A DNA stretch of 64,000 nucleotides from Janibacter sp. Soil728. Its GTDB lineage: Bacteria > Actinomycetota > Actinomycetes > Actinomycetales > Dermatophilaceae. Shown here piece by piece: positions 16,392-28,172 of the stretch (position 1 is the first letter of the stretch; the number at the start of each line of letters is the position of its first letter). The stretch lies in NCBI RefSeq assembly GCF_001428305.1, contig NZ_LMRZ01000001.1, forward strand, positions 248,289-312,288, in the 5' to 3' direction. The translations under genes and the position numbers were made by a program. Under the pieces are notes generated by a model. It saw only the letters and a program-made list of their open reading frames with translations, was not told the origin of the DNA and searched no databases.

Positions 16392-16922
16392 TCAGTCCTG
16401 GAGGATCTCGACGGACTCGATGGTGACCGGCTCGACCGGCTTGTCCATCGCGCCGGTGGGGACCGAGGCGATCTTGTCGACGACCTCGCGGCTCGGACCG
16501 TCGGCGACCTCACCGAAGATCGTGTGCTTGCCGTTGAGCCAAGGGGTCTCGCCGACGGTGACGAAGAACTGGGAACCGTTGGTGCCGCTGCCCCCTCGCT
16601 TGCCCGCGTTGGCCATCGCCAGCAGGTAGGGCTTGGCGAAGGTCAGGTCGGGGTGGATCTCGTCGTCGAACTCGTAGCCGGGTCCGCCGATGCCCTGACC
16701 CATCGGGCAACCGCCCTGGATCATGAAGCCGGGGATGATCCGGTGGAAGTCGAGCCCGTCGTAGTACTTGGTCGGGTTGGTGCGGCCGGCGTCGTCCTTG
16801 AACTCCTTCTCGCCCGTGGCGAGACCGACGAAGTTGTCGACGGTCTTGGGAGCCTGGTTCGGGAAGAGCTCGATGGTGATGTCGCCGTGGGTCGTGTGCA
16901 GGATCGCCTTCATGGCAACCAT
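16392..16922 (-). CDS. ppiA: Peptidyl-prolyl cis-trans isomerase A (cyclophilin)
   Basis: A 176-residue cyclophilin. Signature parts are visible: FHRIIPGFMIQGGCP, GSQFFVTVGETPWLNGKHT and FGEV. It has no signal peptide, so it acts in the cytoplasm on proline bonds of nascent or refolding proteins. Starts at 16922 (MVAMK) or 16913 (MK) are both possible; the former has a better purine stretch upstream. It is transcribed with the rhomboid gene. Confidence 0.93.
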   Translation of the reverse strand: MVAMKAILHTTHGDITIELFPNQAPKTVDNFVGLATGEKEFKDDAGRTNPTKYYDGLDFHRIIPGFMIQGGCPMGQGIGGPGYEFDDEIHPDLTFAKPYLLAMANAGKRGGSGTNGSQFFVTVGETPWLNGKHTIFGEVADGPSREVVDKIASVPTGAMDKPVEPVTIESVEILQD

Positions 16923-17034
16923 CGTAGTCAGCCCTGCCGAAACGATGGTGCGGCGGGGTTATCACGGCCTTCGGTTTCCTCAGGGAAGGATCCGGTGCAG
17001 GATGGGGTGGTACCCCACGTCCGCAGGAGGAAGT

Positions 17035-17991
17035 GTGTTCCAGAAGAACAACAAGGTCGAGGGTGGACGCGTCCGCGCTCACGAGACCGCCGAGTCCGCA
17101 TCGCTGAAGGTCCACGAGATCATCGACAAGGTGGCCGAGCAGTCCGAGCACGGCGCGGAGCGGGCCCACGAGCTCAAGGGCTCCGCTGCTGACCACGCCG
17201 CTGCCGCGCGGGTGACCGCCACGGCCAGGGCTGCCGACCTGCGTGAGCAGGCTCAGGAGGCCAAGAAGCAGGCCGCCAAGGACGCCAAGAAGGGCAAGAA
17301 GGACGCCCGCAAGCAGGTCCGGTCGGCCACCAAGACGGCCCGCAAGCAGGGCAAGAAGGCCGGCAAGGACGCGCAGGATCTGCGCGACACCTTCGTCGAC
17401 GACGTGCTGCCCAAGGTCGTCACGACCGCTTCGGGTCTGGCTGCCGCCGGCGCTGCCGCGAGCCGCAAGGCCGCGGACGAGGCCACCAACCGGGCGCCGG
17501 AGGTCATCGCCGCGCTGCGCGACGACCGCGACCCCCAGGCTGCTCTCGCCGCCGTCAAGGGCGAGAAGCCCAAGAAGAAGCGCGGGCTCAAGCTGCTGCT
17601 CCTGGCCCTCGTGGCCGGTGGCATCGCCGCCTTCGTCGCCAAGCAGAAGCAGGGCCCCAAGAAGGACCCGTGGGCCGTCCCGGCCGGCGACCCCTACAAG
17701 GCCCCCGCCACCGGGCGTGAGTCCACCGTCCCCGCCAGCCCGGCTCCGGTCGCGGCTGCTGGTGTCGCACCCGCCGCGGAGGTCGTCGACAACGCCGACG
17801 TCACCGACCCGCTCGCGGTGGCCCCGGCTGCCGAGGGCGATCAGGCTGACGGCACGGACGCCTGGAGCTCGGCGCGCGACTGGGCGGACAACTCGGCCGT
17901 CCCGTCCGTCTCGGAGTCCTCCGAGGGCGCCGACCTGTCCACCGACCACCTCGGTGGCGACCTTCCGGTCGATGGTGACAACAAGGCCTGA
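17035..17991 (+). CDS. Lys/Ala-rich coiled protein with one membrane helix
   Basis: A 318-residue protein of unknown function with three zones. Residues 1-135 are an Ala/Lys-rich, probably coiled, stretch with repeated KKA and AKKQAAKDAKK patterns. A middle region ends in KKKRGLKLLLLALVAGGIAAFVAK, one membrane helix. The Pro/Ala/acid-rich tail contains DPWAVP and a repeated-looking SSARDWAD element. The GTG start follows AGGAGG. I know similar architecture as hypothetical proteins in Micrococcales but no function. A perfect hairpin terminator follows. Confidence 0.8.
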   Translation: MFQKNNKVEGGRVRAHETAESASLKVHEIIDKVAEQSEHGAERAHELKGSAADHAAAARVTATARAADLREQAQEAKKQAAKDAKKGKKDARKQVRSATKTARKQGKKAGKDAQDLRDTFVDDVLPKVVTTASGLAAAGAAASRKAADEATNRAPEVIAALRDDRDPQAALAAVKGEKPKKKRGLKLLLLALVAGGIAAFVAKQKQGPKKDPWAVPAGDPYKAPATGRESTVPASPAPVAAAGVAPAAEVVDNADVTDPLAVAPAAEGDQADGTDAWSSARDWADNSAVPSVSESSEGADLSTDHLGGDLPVDGDNKA

Positions 17992-18044
17992 CGTAGCACG
18001 CGTCAGCCGCATCGCTCCCTGAGGAGCGTGCGCAGCACGCGCCT

Positions 18045-18085
18045 CGAAGGGGGCCGGTCCGCATCACGCGGGCCGGCCCCCTTCG
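18045..18085. terminator. Bidirectional terminator between convergent genes
   Basis: CGAAGGGGGCCGG (18045-18057) and CCGGCCCCCTTCG (18073-18085) are perfect 13-base arms around a 15-base loop. It lies between the 3' ends of the coiled protein (plus) and the hydrolase (minus) and can serve both. Confidence 0.85.
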
Positions 18086-18134
18086 TGACGCTTGCAGAGC
18101 AAGCCCTCAGGGCAGCGCCTTCGTCATGCTCGGG

Positions 18135-18965
18135 TCAGGCGAGGAAGTTGCCGACCAGCTGGCTGAAGCTCGCGGTGTGCTCGATCTGCACCCAGTGCCC
18201 GCACTGGCCGTAGACGTGCAGCTGGGACTGCTCGATGAGCTCGTTGAGCCGCATGGAGTTGCTCAGCGGGATGACCTCGTCGTCTCGACCGTGGACGATC
18301 AGCGTGGGCTGCGTCAGCGAGCGGATGTCCGAGTCGGGAACGGTCATGGCCTCGACCGACCTCTGGCGCGGCGCGGGGAACATGGCGCTGTAGGCCTCGT
18401 GCACTCCCGGGCGGGTCGCCGCCTCGAGGCGGAGCTTGGCCAGGTCCTCGGTGAGCAGCGACTGGTCGTAGGCGAAGACACCCATGAGGTCGACCATGTT
18501 GGCCAGGCTCGGTTCGAAGCCCCACACCTTGTCCAGACCCTCGGTGATCTCGAAGGGGACACCGACGGCACCCATGAGGACGAGCTTGCTCACGCGGTCC
18601 GGGTGGTGCGTCGCGACATTGAGCGCGAGTGCCCCGCCGAAGCTGTTGCCGATGATGGCGACCCGGTCCAGACCGAGGGCGTCGAGCAGACCCACGAGGT
18701 GCTCGGTCCACGTCGCCATGTCGTAGGTGACACCGTCGGGGCGCTCCGTGTAGCCGAAGCCGAGGATGTCGGGGGCGATGACGCGGTGCTCCTTGGACAG
18801 CTCGGGCAGCACCGTCCGCCAGTTGGCCCAGGCGCTGACGCCCGGCCCCGAACCGTGGATGAGCAGGACGGGGTCGCCCTCACCCACGTCGTGGTAGTTG
18901 GTGGCGATGCCGCCCACGTCAATCGTGGCAGCGATCTCTGGGTTGGCGGTCTCGAGCGTGGTCAT
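18135..18965 (-). CDS. dmpD: Meta-cleavage product hydrolase (2-hydroxymuconic semialdehyde hydrolase type)
   Basis: A 276-residue alpha/beta hydrolase of the DmpD/XylF/TodF group, which splits ring-fission products to 2-hydroxypenta-2,4-dienoate plus a small acid. The triad is Ser108 in GNSFGG, Asp228 in HGRDDEVIP and His257 in CGHWVQ. The early motif HGSGPGVSAWANW is typical of meta-cleavage hydrolases. I start at ATG 18965; an upstream TTG is less likely. It stands 11-24 kb from the phenol meta-pathway genes, next to a DHA2 exporter, so its assignment to that pathway is inferred. Confidence 0.87.
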   Translation of the reverse strand: MTTLETANPEIAATIDVGGIATNYHDVGEGDPVLLIHGSGPGVSAWANWRTVLPELSKEHRVIAPDILGFGYTERPDGVTYDMATWTEHLVGLLDALGLDRVAIIGNSFGGALALNVATHHPDRVSKLVLMGAVGVPFEITEGLDKVWGFEPSLANMVDLMGVFAYDQSLLTEDLAKLRLEAATRPGVHEAYSAMFPAPRQRSVEAMTVPDSDIRSLTQPTLIVHGRDDEVIPLSNSMRLNELIEQSQLHVYGQCGHWVQIEHTASFSQLVGNFLA

Positions 18966-19034
18966 GTCCCGCAACCTAGGAGAGCGGCGGGCGCTGGCGA
19001 AGGGGTGTTCCGCACAGCGCCCACCGGGGTGGAC

Positions 19035-20483
19035 TCAGGCGGTGACGGCCAGGGGCTCCTGCTCGCGCTCCGCTCGCGGCGGCCGCTGGCGCGGGATCAG
19101 CAGGCAGACGAGCGCACCGACGAGCGTGGCGCCGGCTCCCACGAGGAAGCAGATCTGGAAGGCGGACTGGTCGGGGATGACGTGCCCGCCGAGGGAGATC
19201 GTGCGGCTGGTGAGGATCGCGGCCATGACCGCGCCGGCGATCGTCGTCCCGACGGAGCGCATGAGGCCGTTGACCCCAACGCTCGCGCCCGCCTCGTGCT
19301 CCGGGACGTTGTCGAGGATCAGGGTGGGCATGGCGGCGTAGCCGATGCCGACGCCCGCACTGGCCACGAGGGTGGCGACCATGAGCTGCCACGGGGCGCT
19401 CATCAGGCCGAGCGCGATGACATAGCCAGCGCTGATGACGACGGCACCGATCGCCAGGGTGAACTTGGCGCCGATGGTGTTGATGAGGTGGCTGGAGACG
19501 GGCGCGAAGAGCATCATCATCAGTCCGCCGGGGGCCATCCACAGGCCGGCCGCAAGGATCGACTGGCCGAGGCCGTAGCCGGTGGCCTCCGGCATCTCGA
19601 GCAGCTGGGGCACGACGATCATCTGGGCCATCATCCCGAAGCCGATGAGCAGGGCCGCGATGTTGGTGAAGAGCACCGGGCGACGGACGGTGGTGCGCAG
19701 GTCGACGATCGTCTCGTCGTGGCGCAGCTGGTACCAGCCCCACACGAGCAGGACGACCAGACCTCCGGCGATGGAGCCGGCCGTGCGACCGGAGCCCCAG
19801 CCCCAGTCGGATCCCTTGCTGATGCCGATGAGGACGGCGCAGAGACCGACGGCCAGACCGATGACGCCGGGGACGTCGATGTGCGAGGGGTGGGCGTCGT
19901 GGACGGCCGGCACGATGACGGCCGTGGTGACGACGACGAGGAGGGCGAGCACGGCGGAGAACCAGAAGAGGCCGTGCCAGGAGAAGTCGTCAGCGATCCA
20001 GGCCGATAGCGGCAGGCCGACGGCACCTCCGACACCCATCGTGGCACTCACCACGGCGACCGCGCCGGCACGCTTCTCGACCGGCGCGATCTCGCGCACC
20101 AGGCTGATGGCGACAGGGATGTAGCCCATGGCCATGCCCTGCAACGCCCGCCCGACGAGGAAGGGGGCCAGACCGCTCGAGAGCGCGGCGACGACCGAGC
20201 CGACGACGAGCAGCGCTGCGGAGGCGACGAGCACCTTCTTCTTGCCGAACATGTCGGCGAGGCGACCCGTCACCGGCATGGTGATCGCCGCGGCGAGCAG
20301 GGTCGCGGTGACGGCCCACGAGGCATTGCCGGCATCCGTGTCGAGCAGCTTCGGCAGCTCGCCCTGGATCGGGATGACGAGCGACTGCATGAGGGCGCCG
20401 CTCAGACTGCCCAGACACAGGGCCGCGATGACGAGGTTCGGGGAAAACCGTGCGGGCGCGACGGCCGGCGACGAAGGGGGCAT
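19035..20483 (-). CDS. DHA2-type MFS drug/proton antiporter
   Basis: A 482-residue major facilitator of the EmrB/QacA (14-helix) type. Motif A appears as GRLADMFGKKKVLV and motif C-like glycine spacing as VSATMGVGGAVGLPLSAWIA in the fifth helix. Such proteins expel drugs, solvents or dyes. The gene is divergent from a MarR regulator and separated by 96 bases that contain a dyad, so induction by a toxic aromatic is plausible. The substrate is unknown. Confidence 0.9.
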   Translation of the reverse strand: MPPSSPAVAPARFSPNLVIAALCLGSLSGALMQSLVIPIQGELPKLLDTDAGNASWAVTATLLAAAITMPVTGRLADMFGKKKVLVASAALLVVGSVVAALSSGLAPFLVGRALQGMAMGYIPVAISLVREIAPVEKRAGAVAVVSATMGVGGAVGLPLSAWIADDFSWHGLFWFSAVLALLVVVTTAVIVPAVHDAHPSHIDVPGVIGLAVGLCAVLIGISKGSDWGWGSGRTAGSIAGGLVVLLVWGWYQLRHDETIVDLRTTVRRPVLFTNIAALLIGFGMMAQMIVVPQLLEMPEATGYGLGQSILAAGLWMAPGGLMMMLFAPVSSHLINTIGAKFTLAIGAVVISAGYVIALGLMSAPWQLMVATLVASAGVGIGYAAMPTLILDNVPEHEAGASVGVNGLMRSVGTTIAGAVMAAILTSRTISLGGHVIPDQSAFQICFLVGAGATLVGALVCLLIPRQRPPRAEREQEPLAVTA

Positions 20484-20511
20484 GCGGAGGAGTCCTTGTC
20501 CCGAGTGGGAT

Positions 20512-20550
20512 ATGTACGTTACACAAACTGACCTTGTGTACTGTACACAT
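20512..20550. promoter_or_regulatory. MFS/MarR divergent promoter with dyads
   Basis: TACACAA (20520-20526) and TTGTGTA (20534-20540) form a perfect 7-base dyad with a 7-base spacer. Outer ATGTAC (20512-20517) and GTACACAT flank it. MarR proteins bind such AT-richer palindromes, and this stretch is markedly AT-rich for the window. Confidence 0.65.
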
Positions 20551-20579
20551 CACCCCACATCCACGAAAGGTGTCCCCGC

Positions 20580-21032
20580 ATGACCTCCCTCACCCCTGCC
20601 CATGGGCCCGCGTGGACGGCGATCCGCGTGGCCGCCCGGTGGTCCAACGTCCGCCGCGGGGTCGAGGCCGGCCAGCAGCTCAAGGTCGCCGAGGGCCGGC
20701 TGCTGTGGCTCCTGCGTGACGGACAGCCCCGCACCCTGCGCCGGCTTGCCGAGGAGCTCGATCTCGAGCAGTCGACCGTCAACCGACAGGTCCACGCCGC
20801 GCTCGACTCCGGGATCATCGTCCGGTCCCGACCCGAGGACTCGTCCACCTATGTCGTGACGATGAGCGACGAAGGGGAGGTCCGCTTCCGCTCGGACGTG
20901 GCGCGCCTCACGAGCGTCTACGAGCGAGCCCTCGCGGTGATCCCGGAGAAGGAGCAGGAGCGCTTCCTCGAGCACCTCGATGCCTTCGTCGAGAGCCTTG
21001 ACGATGCCGCCCGTGCCACGCTGGCCCCATGA
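20580..21032 (+). CDS. MarR-family transcriptional regulator
   Basis: A 150-residue winged-helix regulator. The HTH covers RTLRRLAEELDLEQSTVNRQ with a wing at IIVRSRPEDSSTYVV; flanking helices form the dimer. It is divergent from the DHA2 exporter and should repress it until a ligand binds. Its stop overlaps the start of the YjbR gene by four bases (ATGA), so that gene is in the same transcript. Confidence 0.9.
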   Translation: MTSLTPAHGPAWTAIRVAARWSNVRRGVEAGQQLKVAEGRLLWLLRDGQPRTLRRLAEELDLEQSTVNRQVHAALDSGIIVRSRPEDSSTYVVTMSDEGEVRFRSDVARLTSVYERALAVIPEKEQERFLEHLDAFVESLDDAARATLAP

Positions 21033-21385
21033 CGTCCGGTGAGTTGGTCCACGAGCACGCCCTTGCCCTTCCCGGCGCATGGCCGGACGAGCCCTGGGAG
21101 GGCGACCTCGTGGCGAAGGTCGGGCCGCGTGACAAGGGCAAGATCTTCGCCTTCCTCGGTGCGACCTCGATCGGGGTCAAGGCCGGCGCCTCACGCGAGG
21201 AGGCCGACGAATGGCTCGCCCGCTACCCGGACGACGCCTCGGTCATGGCCTACATCGGCCGCAACGGCTGGAACACGCTGACGGTCGGGGGCGCCATCCC
21301 GCTGGAAGAGCTCCTCGAGGCCGTCGAGGACTCCTACGCCGCCATCGTGGCCAAGCTCCCCAAGAAGCACCGGCCGACGACCTGA
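21029..21385 (+). CDS. MmcQ/YjbR family DNA-binding-like protein
   Basis: A 118-residue YjbR-fold protein. It shows the typical opening LALPGAWPDEPWEGDLVAKVG, a central FAFLG strand, then GRNGWNTLTVGG and a C-terminal helix. The fold resembles a double-wing DNA-binding domain, but no function is proven. It is translationally coupled to the MarR gene. Confidence 0.85.
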   Translation: MTSGELVHEHALALPGAWPDEPWEGDLVAKVGPRDKGKIFAFLGATSIGVKAGASREEADEWLARYPDDASVMAYIGRNGWNTLTVGGAIPLEELLEAVEDSYAAIVAKLPKKHRPTT

Positions 21386-21410
21386 CCATCCGCTTCGGCC
21401 GACCACGCGA

Positions 21411-21442
21411 GAGCCCCTGGGCAGACACCTGCTCAGGGGCTC
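21411..21442. terminator. Hairpin between yjbR and tRNA-Ala
   Basis: GAGCCCCTG (21411-21419) and CAGGGGCTC (21434-21442) are perfect 9-base arms around a 14-base loop. GTCGTTCTT follows on the plus side. It can end the MarR-YjbR transcript and the convergent tRNA-Ala transcript. Confidence 0.75.
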
Positions 21443-21454
21443 GTCGTTCTTGTG

Positions 21455-21527
21455 TGGAGACTAGGGGGTTCGAACCCCTGACCCCCGCCTTGCAAAGGCG
21501 GTGCTCTACCAGCTGAGCTAAGTCCCC
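21455..21527 (-). tRNA. tRNA-Ala (anticodon TGC)
   Basis: A 73-base cloverleaf on the minus strand. The acceptor GGGGACT pairs with AGTCTCC (one G-U pair), with discriminator A. The anticodon loop CTTTGCAAG gives TGC, and the T loop is GGTTCGAACC. No CCA is encoded. Confidence 0.95.
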
Positions 21528-21551
21528 TGGTTCAGTTGTGCCGCGGTCCGA

Positions 21552-21728
21552 TCAGGACGGACGGTCCGAAGCGGCGGCCCAAGCGCCACCGGAGCCAGCG
21601 GGCTTGGGGATGCTGCCCATGCGGCTCGTGGCGGCATGGAGGTCCTTCTCGGACCGCTGCTGCTCGATCTTTCGCTTGGCATACGCCGCGCCGGCTGCGG
21701 CCGCGACGAGTACGAGAACCTTCTTCAT
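21552..21728 (-). CDS. DLW-39 family small protein
   Basis: A 58-residue protein between tRNA-Ala and tRNA-Ile. It starts MKKVLVLVAAAAGAAYAKRK, a short hydrophobic N-terminal segment with basic flanks, and continues with a charged helix and a Gly/Ala/Trp tail. DLW-39 family proteins are tiny conserved actinobacterial proteins found at this same tRNA locus; no function is known. The ATG is preceded by GAGGAGAG. The protein is longer than the 39 residues that gave the family its name, and the family's C-terminal DLW is replaced by other residues here. Confidence 0.75.
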   Translation of the reverse strand: MKKVLVLVAAAAGAAYAKRKIEQQRSEKDLHAATSRMGSIPKPAGSGGAWAAASDRPS

Positions 21729-21754
21729 GGAACTCTCCTCACCGTCGGATGTGG

Positions 21755-21828
21755 TGGGCCCAGGAGGACTTGAACCTCCGACCTCTTCGTTATCAGCGAA
21801 GCGCTCTAACCGCCTGAGCTATGGGCCC
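21755..21828 (-). tRNA. tRNA-Ile (anticodon GAT)
   Basis: A 74-base cloverleaf on the minus strand. The acceptor GGGCCCA pairs with TGGGCCC, with discriminator A. The anticodon loop CTGATAA gives GAT, and the T loop is GGTTCAAGTCC. It stands downstream of the gyrBA-DUF3566 genes, the classic actinobacterial order. Confidence 0.96.
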
Positions 21829-21915
21829 GTGCTGCGCCATGGATCTCTCCGTGGCGCGACGCCCGAGATTACCCCACACCCGCCGCCGAAACCAAAACGG
21901 CGACGGGCACGCGGA

Positions 21916-22386
21916 TCAGTCGTCGGTCAGCGTCATGTGCACGCCGCCGACGAGGCTGGCGACGATGTTGTAGAGGAAGGCACCCAAGGTCGCGATGGCC
22001 GTCCACAGGAAGACGTCGACGACCGCGATGACGATCGACAGCGAGACGACCCGGCCGAAACCGAGGAAGTCCATGACGTCGAATCTCTCGCCCGAACCCT
22101 CACCGATGATCTGGCCGGCGAGCTCGTTGACCGAGTCGAAGACCCCCATCGCGGACAGCAGGATCCACATGACGGCGGCCATGACGACCAGGGCGATGCC
22201 CATGGCCACCGAGACGAGGAAACCGACCTTCATCACTGAGAAGGGGTCGACTCGCGACACCATGAGCTTGACCCGGCGGCCCGCCCTCGGGCCGGGTTGC
22301 GAGCCTGAGCCCGCTGCCTGCGTGCGACGGGTCTGCGACGAGCCTGCGGCTGTTCTCACGGCCGTGGTCTCTCCTGTCGAGCTCAC
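21916..22386 (-). CDS. DUF3566 membrane protein
   Basis: A 156-residue protein with a disordered basic N-terminus (about 38 residues) and the DUF3566 domain. The domain begins at [21 protein letters not shown] with a first membrane helix; a second helix lies near [20 protein letters not shown]. The gene regularly follows gyrA in Actinobacteria, where a link to cell-wall and division proteins such as CwsA has been proposed. Its start overlaps the gyrA stop by four bases. Confidence 0.9.
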   Translation of the reverse strand: MSSTGETTAVRTAAGSSQTRRTQAAGSGSQPGPRAGRRVKLMVSRVDPFSVMKVGFLVSVAMGIALVVMAAVMWILLSAMGVFDSVNELAGQIIGEGSGERFDVMDFLGFGRVVSLSIVIAVVDVFLWTAIATLGAFLYNIVASLVGGVHMTLTDD

Positions 22387-24983
22387 TCCTGGTCACCTCC
22401 GGGGGCGTCCCCCTGCTGGGCGGGCTCCACCGAGTCATTCCCGATGGACTGCACGTCAGGGTCCGACGCTACATCGTCCGGCTGCGCCTCACCGTCAGCC
22501 ACGAGCTCCGCGTCGTCGTCACCGTGGTCGACATTGCGTGCGACTGCGACGATCGCATCGCCCTTGCGAGGCTTGGCGAAGTTCACTCCCTGCGTGTTGC
22601 GGCTGGTGCGACTGATCTCGGTCACCGCGGAGCGGACGATGTTGCCCTTCTCCATCACGACCATGACCTCGTCGTGCTCGTCCACGGCGAGCGCACCGAC
22701 GAGGTGGCCGCCCTTGCCCGACTTGGCCGCGGTGACGCCCAGACCGGCACGGCCCTTGGCCGTCCACTGGGAGGCCGCAGTCCGCTTGGCCACGCCGTTC
22801 TCGAAGACGACGAAGACATCCGGGTCGCTCCCGTCGGGGATGACGTTGAGCGCCAGCAGGGAGTCGTCGCCGCGGAACTTCATGCCCGTGACCCCGCTCG
22901 TTGAGCGGCCCATCGGCCGCAGGACGTCGTCCGTGGCGTGGAACCGCACGGACATGGCCTCGCGTGAGACGAGGAGCAGGTCGTCCTCGGCGGCAACGAG
23001 AGCGGCGCCGACGAGCTCGTCGTCCTCGCGCAGCTTGATCGCGATGAGCCCGCCGCTGCGCGGCGAGTCGTACTCCGTCAGGCGGGTCTTCTTGACCAGG
23101 CCGCGCTTGGTGGCCAGGACGAGGTACGGGGCCGCCTGGTAGTCCTTGATCGCGTACACCGCGGCGATCTGCTCACCCGGCTGGAAGGCCAGCAGGTTGG
23201 CCACGTGCTGGCCCCTGGCGTCACGCGCCGCCTCGGGCAGCTCGTAGGCCTTGACGCGGTAGACCCGGCCGAGGTTGGTGAAGAAGAGCAGCCAGTGGTG
23301 GGACGTCGTCGTGAAGAAGTTGCGCACGACGTCCTCCCCACGAAGGGAGGCACCGCGCACCCCCTTGCCGCCCCGCTTCTGCGCGCGGTACTCGTCGACC
23401 CGGGTGCGCTTGGCGTAGCCGCCACGAGTGATCGTGACGACCACGTCCTCCTCGGGGATGAGGTCCTCCATGGCGACGTCACCGTCGTAGGGCAGGATCC
23501 GGCTGCGCCGGTCGTCGCCGTAGCGGTCGACGATCTCGCCGAGCTCGTCCTTGACGATCTGCCGCTGCCGCTCGGGCCTGGCGAGGATGTCCTTGTAGTC
23601 GACGATCCGGGTCTCGATCTCGTCGTGCTCGTCGATGATCTTCTGCCGCTCCAGGGCGGCGAGGCGGCGCAGCTGGAGGTTGAGGATCGCCATGGCCTGC
23701 AGCTCGTCGATGTCGAGGAGCTCGATCAGGCCGGTGCGGGCCTCGTCGACGGTGGGGGAGCGACGGATGAGCGCGATGACCTCGTCGAGCATGTCGAGGG
23801 CCTTGAGGTAGCCGCGCAGGATGTGGATCGCGGCCTCGTCCTTGCGCAACCGGTACTCGGTGCGGCGCACGATGACGTCGATCTGGTGCTCCACCCAGTG
23901 CCGGATGAAGGCCGAGATCGGCAGTGTGCGCGGCACACCGTCGACGAGAGCCAGCATGTTGGCGCCGAAATTGGTCTGCAGCTGGGTGTGCTTGTAGAGG
24001 TTGTTGAGGACGACCTTGGCGACCGCGTCCCGCTTGAGGACGATGACGAGGCGCTGGCCGGTGCGGCCGGACGTCTCGTCGCGAAGGTCCGCGATGCCTG
24101 CCAGGCGGCCCTCCTTGGTCATCTCCGCGATCTTCTGCGCCAGGGCGTCGGGATTGACCTGGTAGGGCAGCTCGGTGACGACCAGGCAGGTTCGGCCCTG
24201 GATCTCCTCGACCTCGACGACCGCCCGCATGATGATCGAGCCGCGACCGGTGCGGTAGGCCTCGTCGATCCCGCGGGTGCCCATGATGAGCGCGCCGGTG
24301 GGGAAGTCCGGGCCCTTGATGAAGCCCATGACGGCCTCGAGGGCCTCCTCACGCGTGCACTCCGGGTGGTTGAGCATCCACTGGGCCGCCTCGGCGACCT
24401 CGCGCAGGTTGTGCGGGGGGATCTGCGTGGCCATCCCCACGGCGATACCGGCCGAGCCGTTGGCCAGCAGGTTGGGGAAGCGAGCCGGCAGCACGTCGGG
24501 CTGCATCGTCTTGCCGTCGTAGTTCGGGACGAAGTCGACCGTCTCCTGGTCGATGTCGCGCACGAGCTCCAGCGACAGCGGAGCCATCTTGCACTCGGTG
24601 TACCGGGGGGCGGCCGCGCCGTCGTTGCCGGCGGAGCCGAAGTTGCCCTGGCCGTCGATGAGGGGGTAGCGCAGCGACCACGGCTGGACGAGTCGGACCA
24701 TCGCATCGTAGATCGCGCTGTCACCGTGCGGGTGGTACTGGCCCATGACATCGCCGACGACGCGTGAGCACTTGTTGTAGCCACGGTCGGGGCGGTAGCC
24801 GCCGTCGTACATCGCGTAGACGATCCGACGGTGCACGGGCTTGAGGCCGTCTCGCACGTCCGGCAGCGCGCGGGAGACGATGACGCTCATCGCGTACTCG
24901 ATGTAGCTGCGCTGCATCTCCGCGTTGAGGTCGATCGGCTCGGTGCGGTCGGTCTCGGGGGGTGTGGTGGGGATGTCGGTCAT
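22383..24983 (-). CDS. gyrA: DNA gyrase subunit A
   Basis: An 866-residue GyrA that cuts and rejoins DNA during negative supercoiling. The catalytic tyrosine is Tyr128 in RYTECKM. The quinolone region reads [10 protein letters not shown] with Ser89 and Asp93, the susceptible residues. The C-terminal half holds the beta-pinwheel repeats with the GyrA box QKRGGKG. An acidic tail ends the protein. It lies 99 bases after gyrB on the same strand. Confidence 0.98.
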   Translation of the reverse strand: MTDIPTTPPETDRTEPIDLNAEMQRSYIEYAMSVIVSRALPDVRDGLKPVHRRIVYAMYDGGYRPDRGYNKCSRVVGDVMGQYHPHGDSAIYDAMVRLVQPWSLRYPLIDGQGNFGSAGNDGAAAPRYTECKMAPLSLELVRDIDQETVDFVPNYDGKTMQPDVLPARFPNLLANGSAGIAVGMATQIPPHNLREVAEAAQWMLNHPECTREEALEAVMGFIKGPDFPTGALIMGTRGIDEAYRTGRGSIIMRAVVEVEEIQGRTCLVVTELPYQVNPDALAQKIAEMTKEGRLAGIADLRDETSGRTGQRLVIVLKRDAVAKVVLNNLYKHTQLQTNFGANMLALVDGVPRTLPISAFIRHWVEHQIDVIVRRTEYRLRKDEAAIHILRGYLKALDMLDEVIALIRRSPTVDEARTGLIELLDIDELQAMAILNLQLRRLAALERQKIIDEHDEIETRIVDYKDILARPERQRQIVKDELGEIVDRYGDDRRSRILPYDGDVAMEDLIPEEDVVVTITRGGYAKRTRVDEYRAQKRGGKGVRGASLRGEDVVRNFFTTTSHHWLLFFTNLGRVYRVKAYELPEAARDARGQHVANLLAFQPGEQIAAVYAIKDYQAAPYLVLATKRGLVKKTRLTEYDSPRSGGLIAIKLREDDELVGAALVAAEDDLLLVSREAMSVRFHATDDVLRPMGRSTSGVTGMKFRGDDSLLALNVIPDGSDPDVFVVFENGVAKRTAASQWTAKGRAGLGVTAAKSGKGGHLVGALAVDEHDEVMVVMEKGNIVRSAVTEISRTSRNTQGVNFAKPRKGDAIVAVARNVDHGDDDAELVADGEAQPDDVASDPDVQSIGNDSVEPAQQGDAPGGDQE

Positions 24984-25082
24984 GTGCTCAAGTCACCTCG
25001 GGGTCGTGCCGAAGGGGGATGTCCGGGAAGCCAGCCCGGCCGGTATGTGGGGGGCACTCGGGGGACGGAGCCCCCTGAGCGT

Positions 25083-27430
<2,348 letters not shown>

Positions 27431-28117
27431 ATGGAGATCTCCCGACGCGCCCGCGCCCTCGCCACCCTGACCGCCGCCTCCGCCCTCGCCCTCACGGCGT
27501 GCGGCGGCTCGTCCTCCGGCACCGACTCGTCCTCGACCAGCTCCAGCTCGTCCTCGCAGAGCGCCGCGCCCTCCTCCGAGAGCACGCCGGCGCAGAGCGA
27601 CGCCCCGTCCGAGGGCTCGGTCAAGGCCACCAGGTCCGGGCTGACCTTCGACGTGCCCGACGGGTGGGAGACGATCGACCCGAGTGCGCTGGCGGGCGAC
27701 AGCTCCAAGGCTCCCGATGCCCTCGACGAGGTGGCCAAGAGCGCAGGCATGTCGCCGGAGGAGTTCCTGCAGAACATGTCGCAGACCATCGACGTGCTGG
27801 TCCTGGGCGAGACCAAGGACGGGTTCGCCCAGAACATCAACGTCATCGCCAACCCCCAGCCGCTCGACGAGAAGCAGCTGAGGGCCACCCTCGAGCAGCA
27901 GAACGCCACCGTCACGAAGACCGAGCAGGTCACGACGGCCGGCGGCAAGGCTGCGTTGGCGACCTACACGATGACGGTCGGCAGCCAGACCGTCGAGGGC
28001 AAGATGCTCGCCGTCCCGTCCGCGGAGGGCGCTGGAGTCATCACCGTCTCGACGCTCGACAGGGGGGACACCGACACGATCATGTCGACCGTCGTCAAGA
28101 GCGTGCAGGCCGTCTGA
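27431..28117 (+). CDS. LpqN/LpqT-like lipoprotein
   Basis: A 228-residue lipoprotein. The signal peptide ends at the lipobox LTAC (Cys24), followed by a Ser-rich linker of about 40 residues. The globular part begins SGLTFDVPDGWETID and resembles the LpqN/PsbP-like fold of actinobacterial lipoproteins. Function is unknown; the protein is exported and anchored to the outer face of the membrane. The gene is alone on the plus strand between gyrB and a serine hydrolase lipoprotein. Confidence 0.8.
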   Translation: MEISRRARALATLTAASALALTACGGSSSGTDSSSTSSSSSSQSAAPSSESTPAQSDAPSEGSVKATRSGLTFDVPDGWETIDPSALAGDSSKAPDALDEVAKSAGMSPEEFLQNMSQTIDVLVLGETKDGFAQNINVIANPQPLDEKQLRATLEQQNATVTKTEQVTTAGGKAALATYTMTVGSQTVEGKMLAVPSAEGAGVITVSTLDRGDTDTIMSTVVKSVQAV

Positions 28118-28172
28118 CCACCCTCGCTCGCACGAGGCCGTCTACCAGCCGGGTGGCGGCCTCGTGGTCTGC

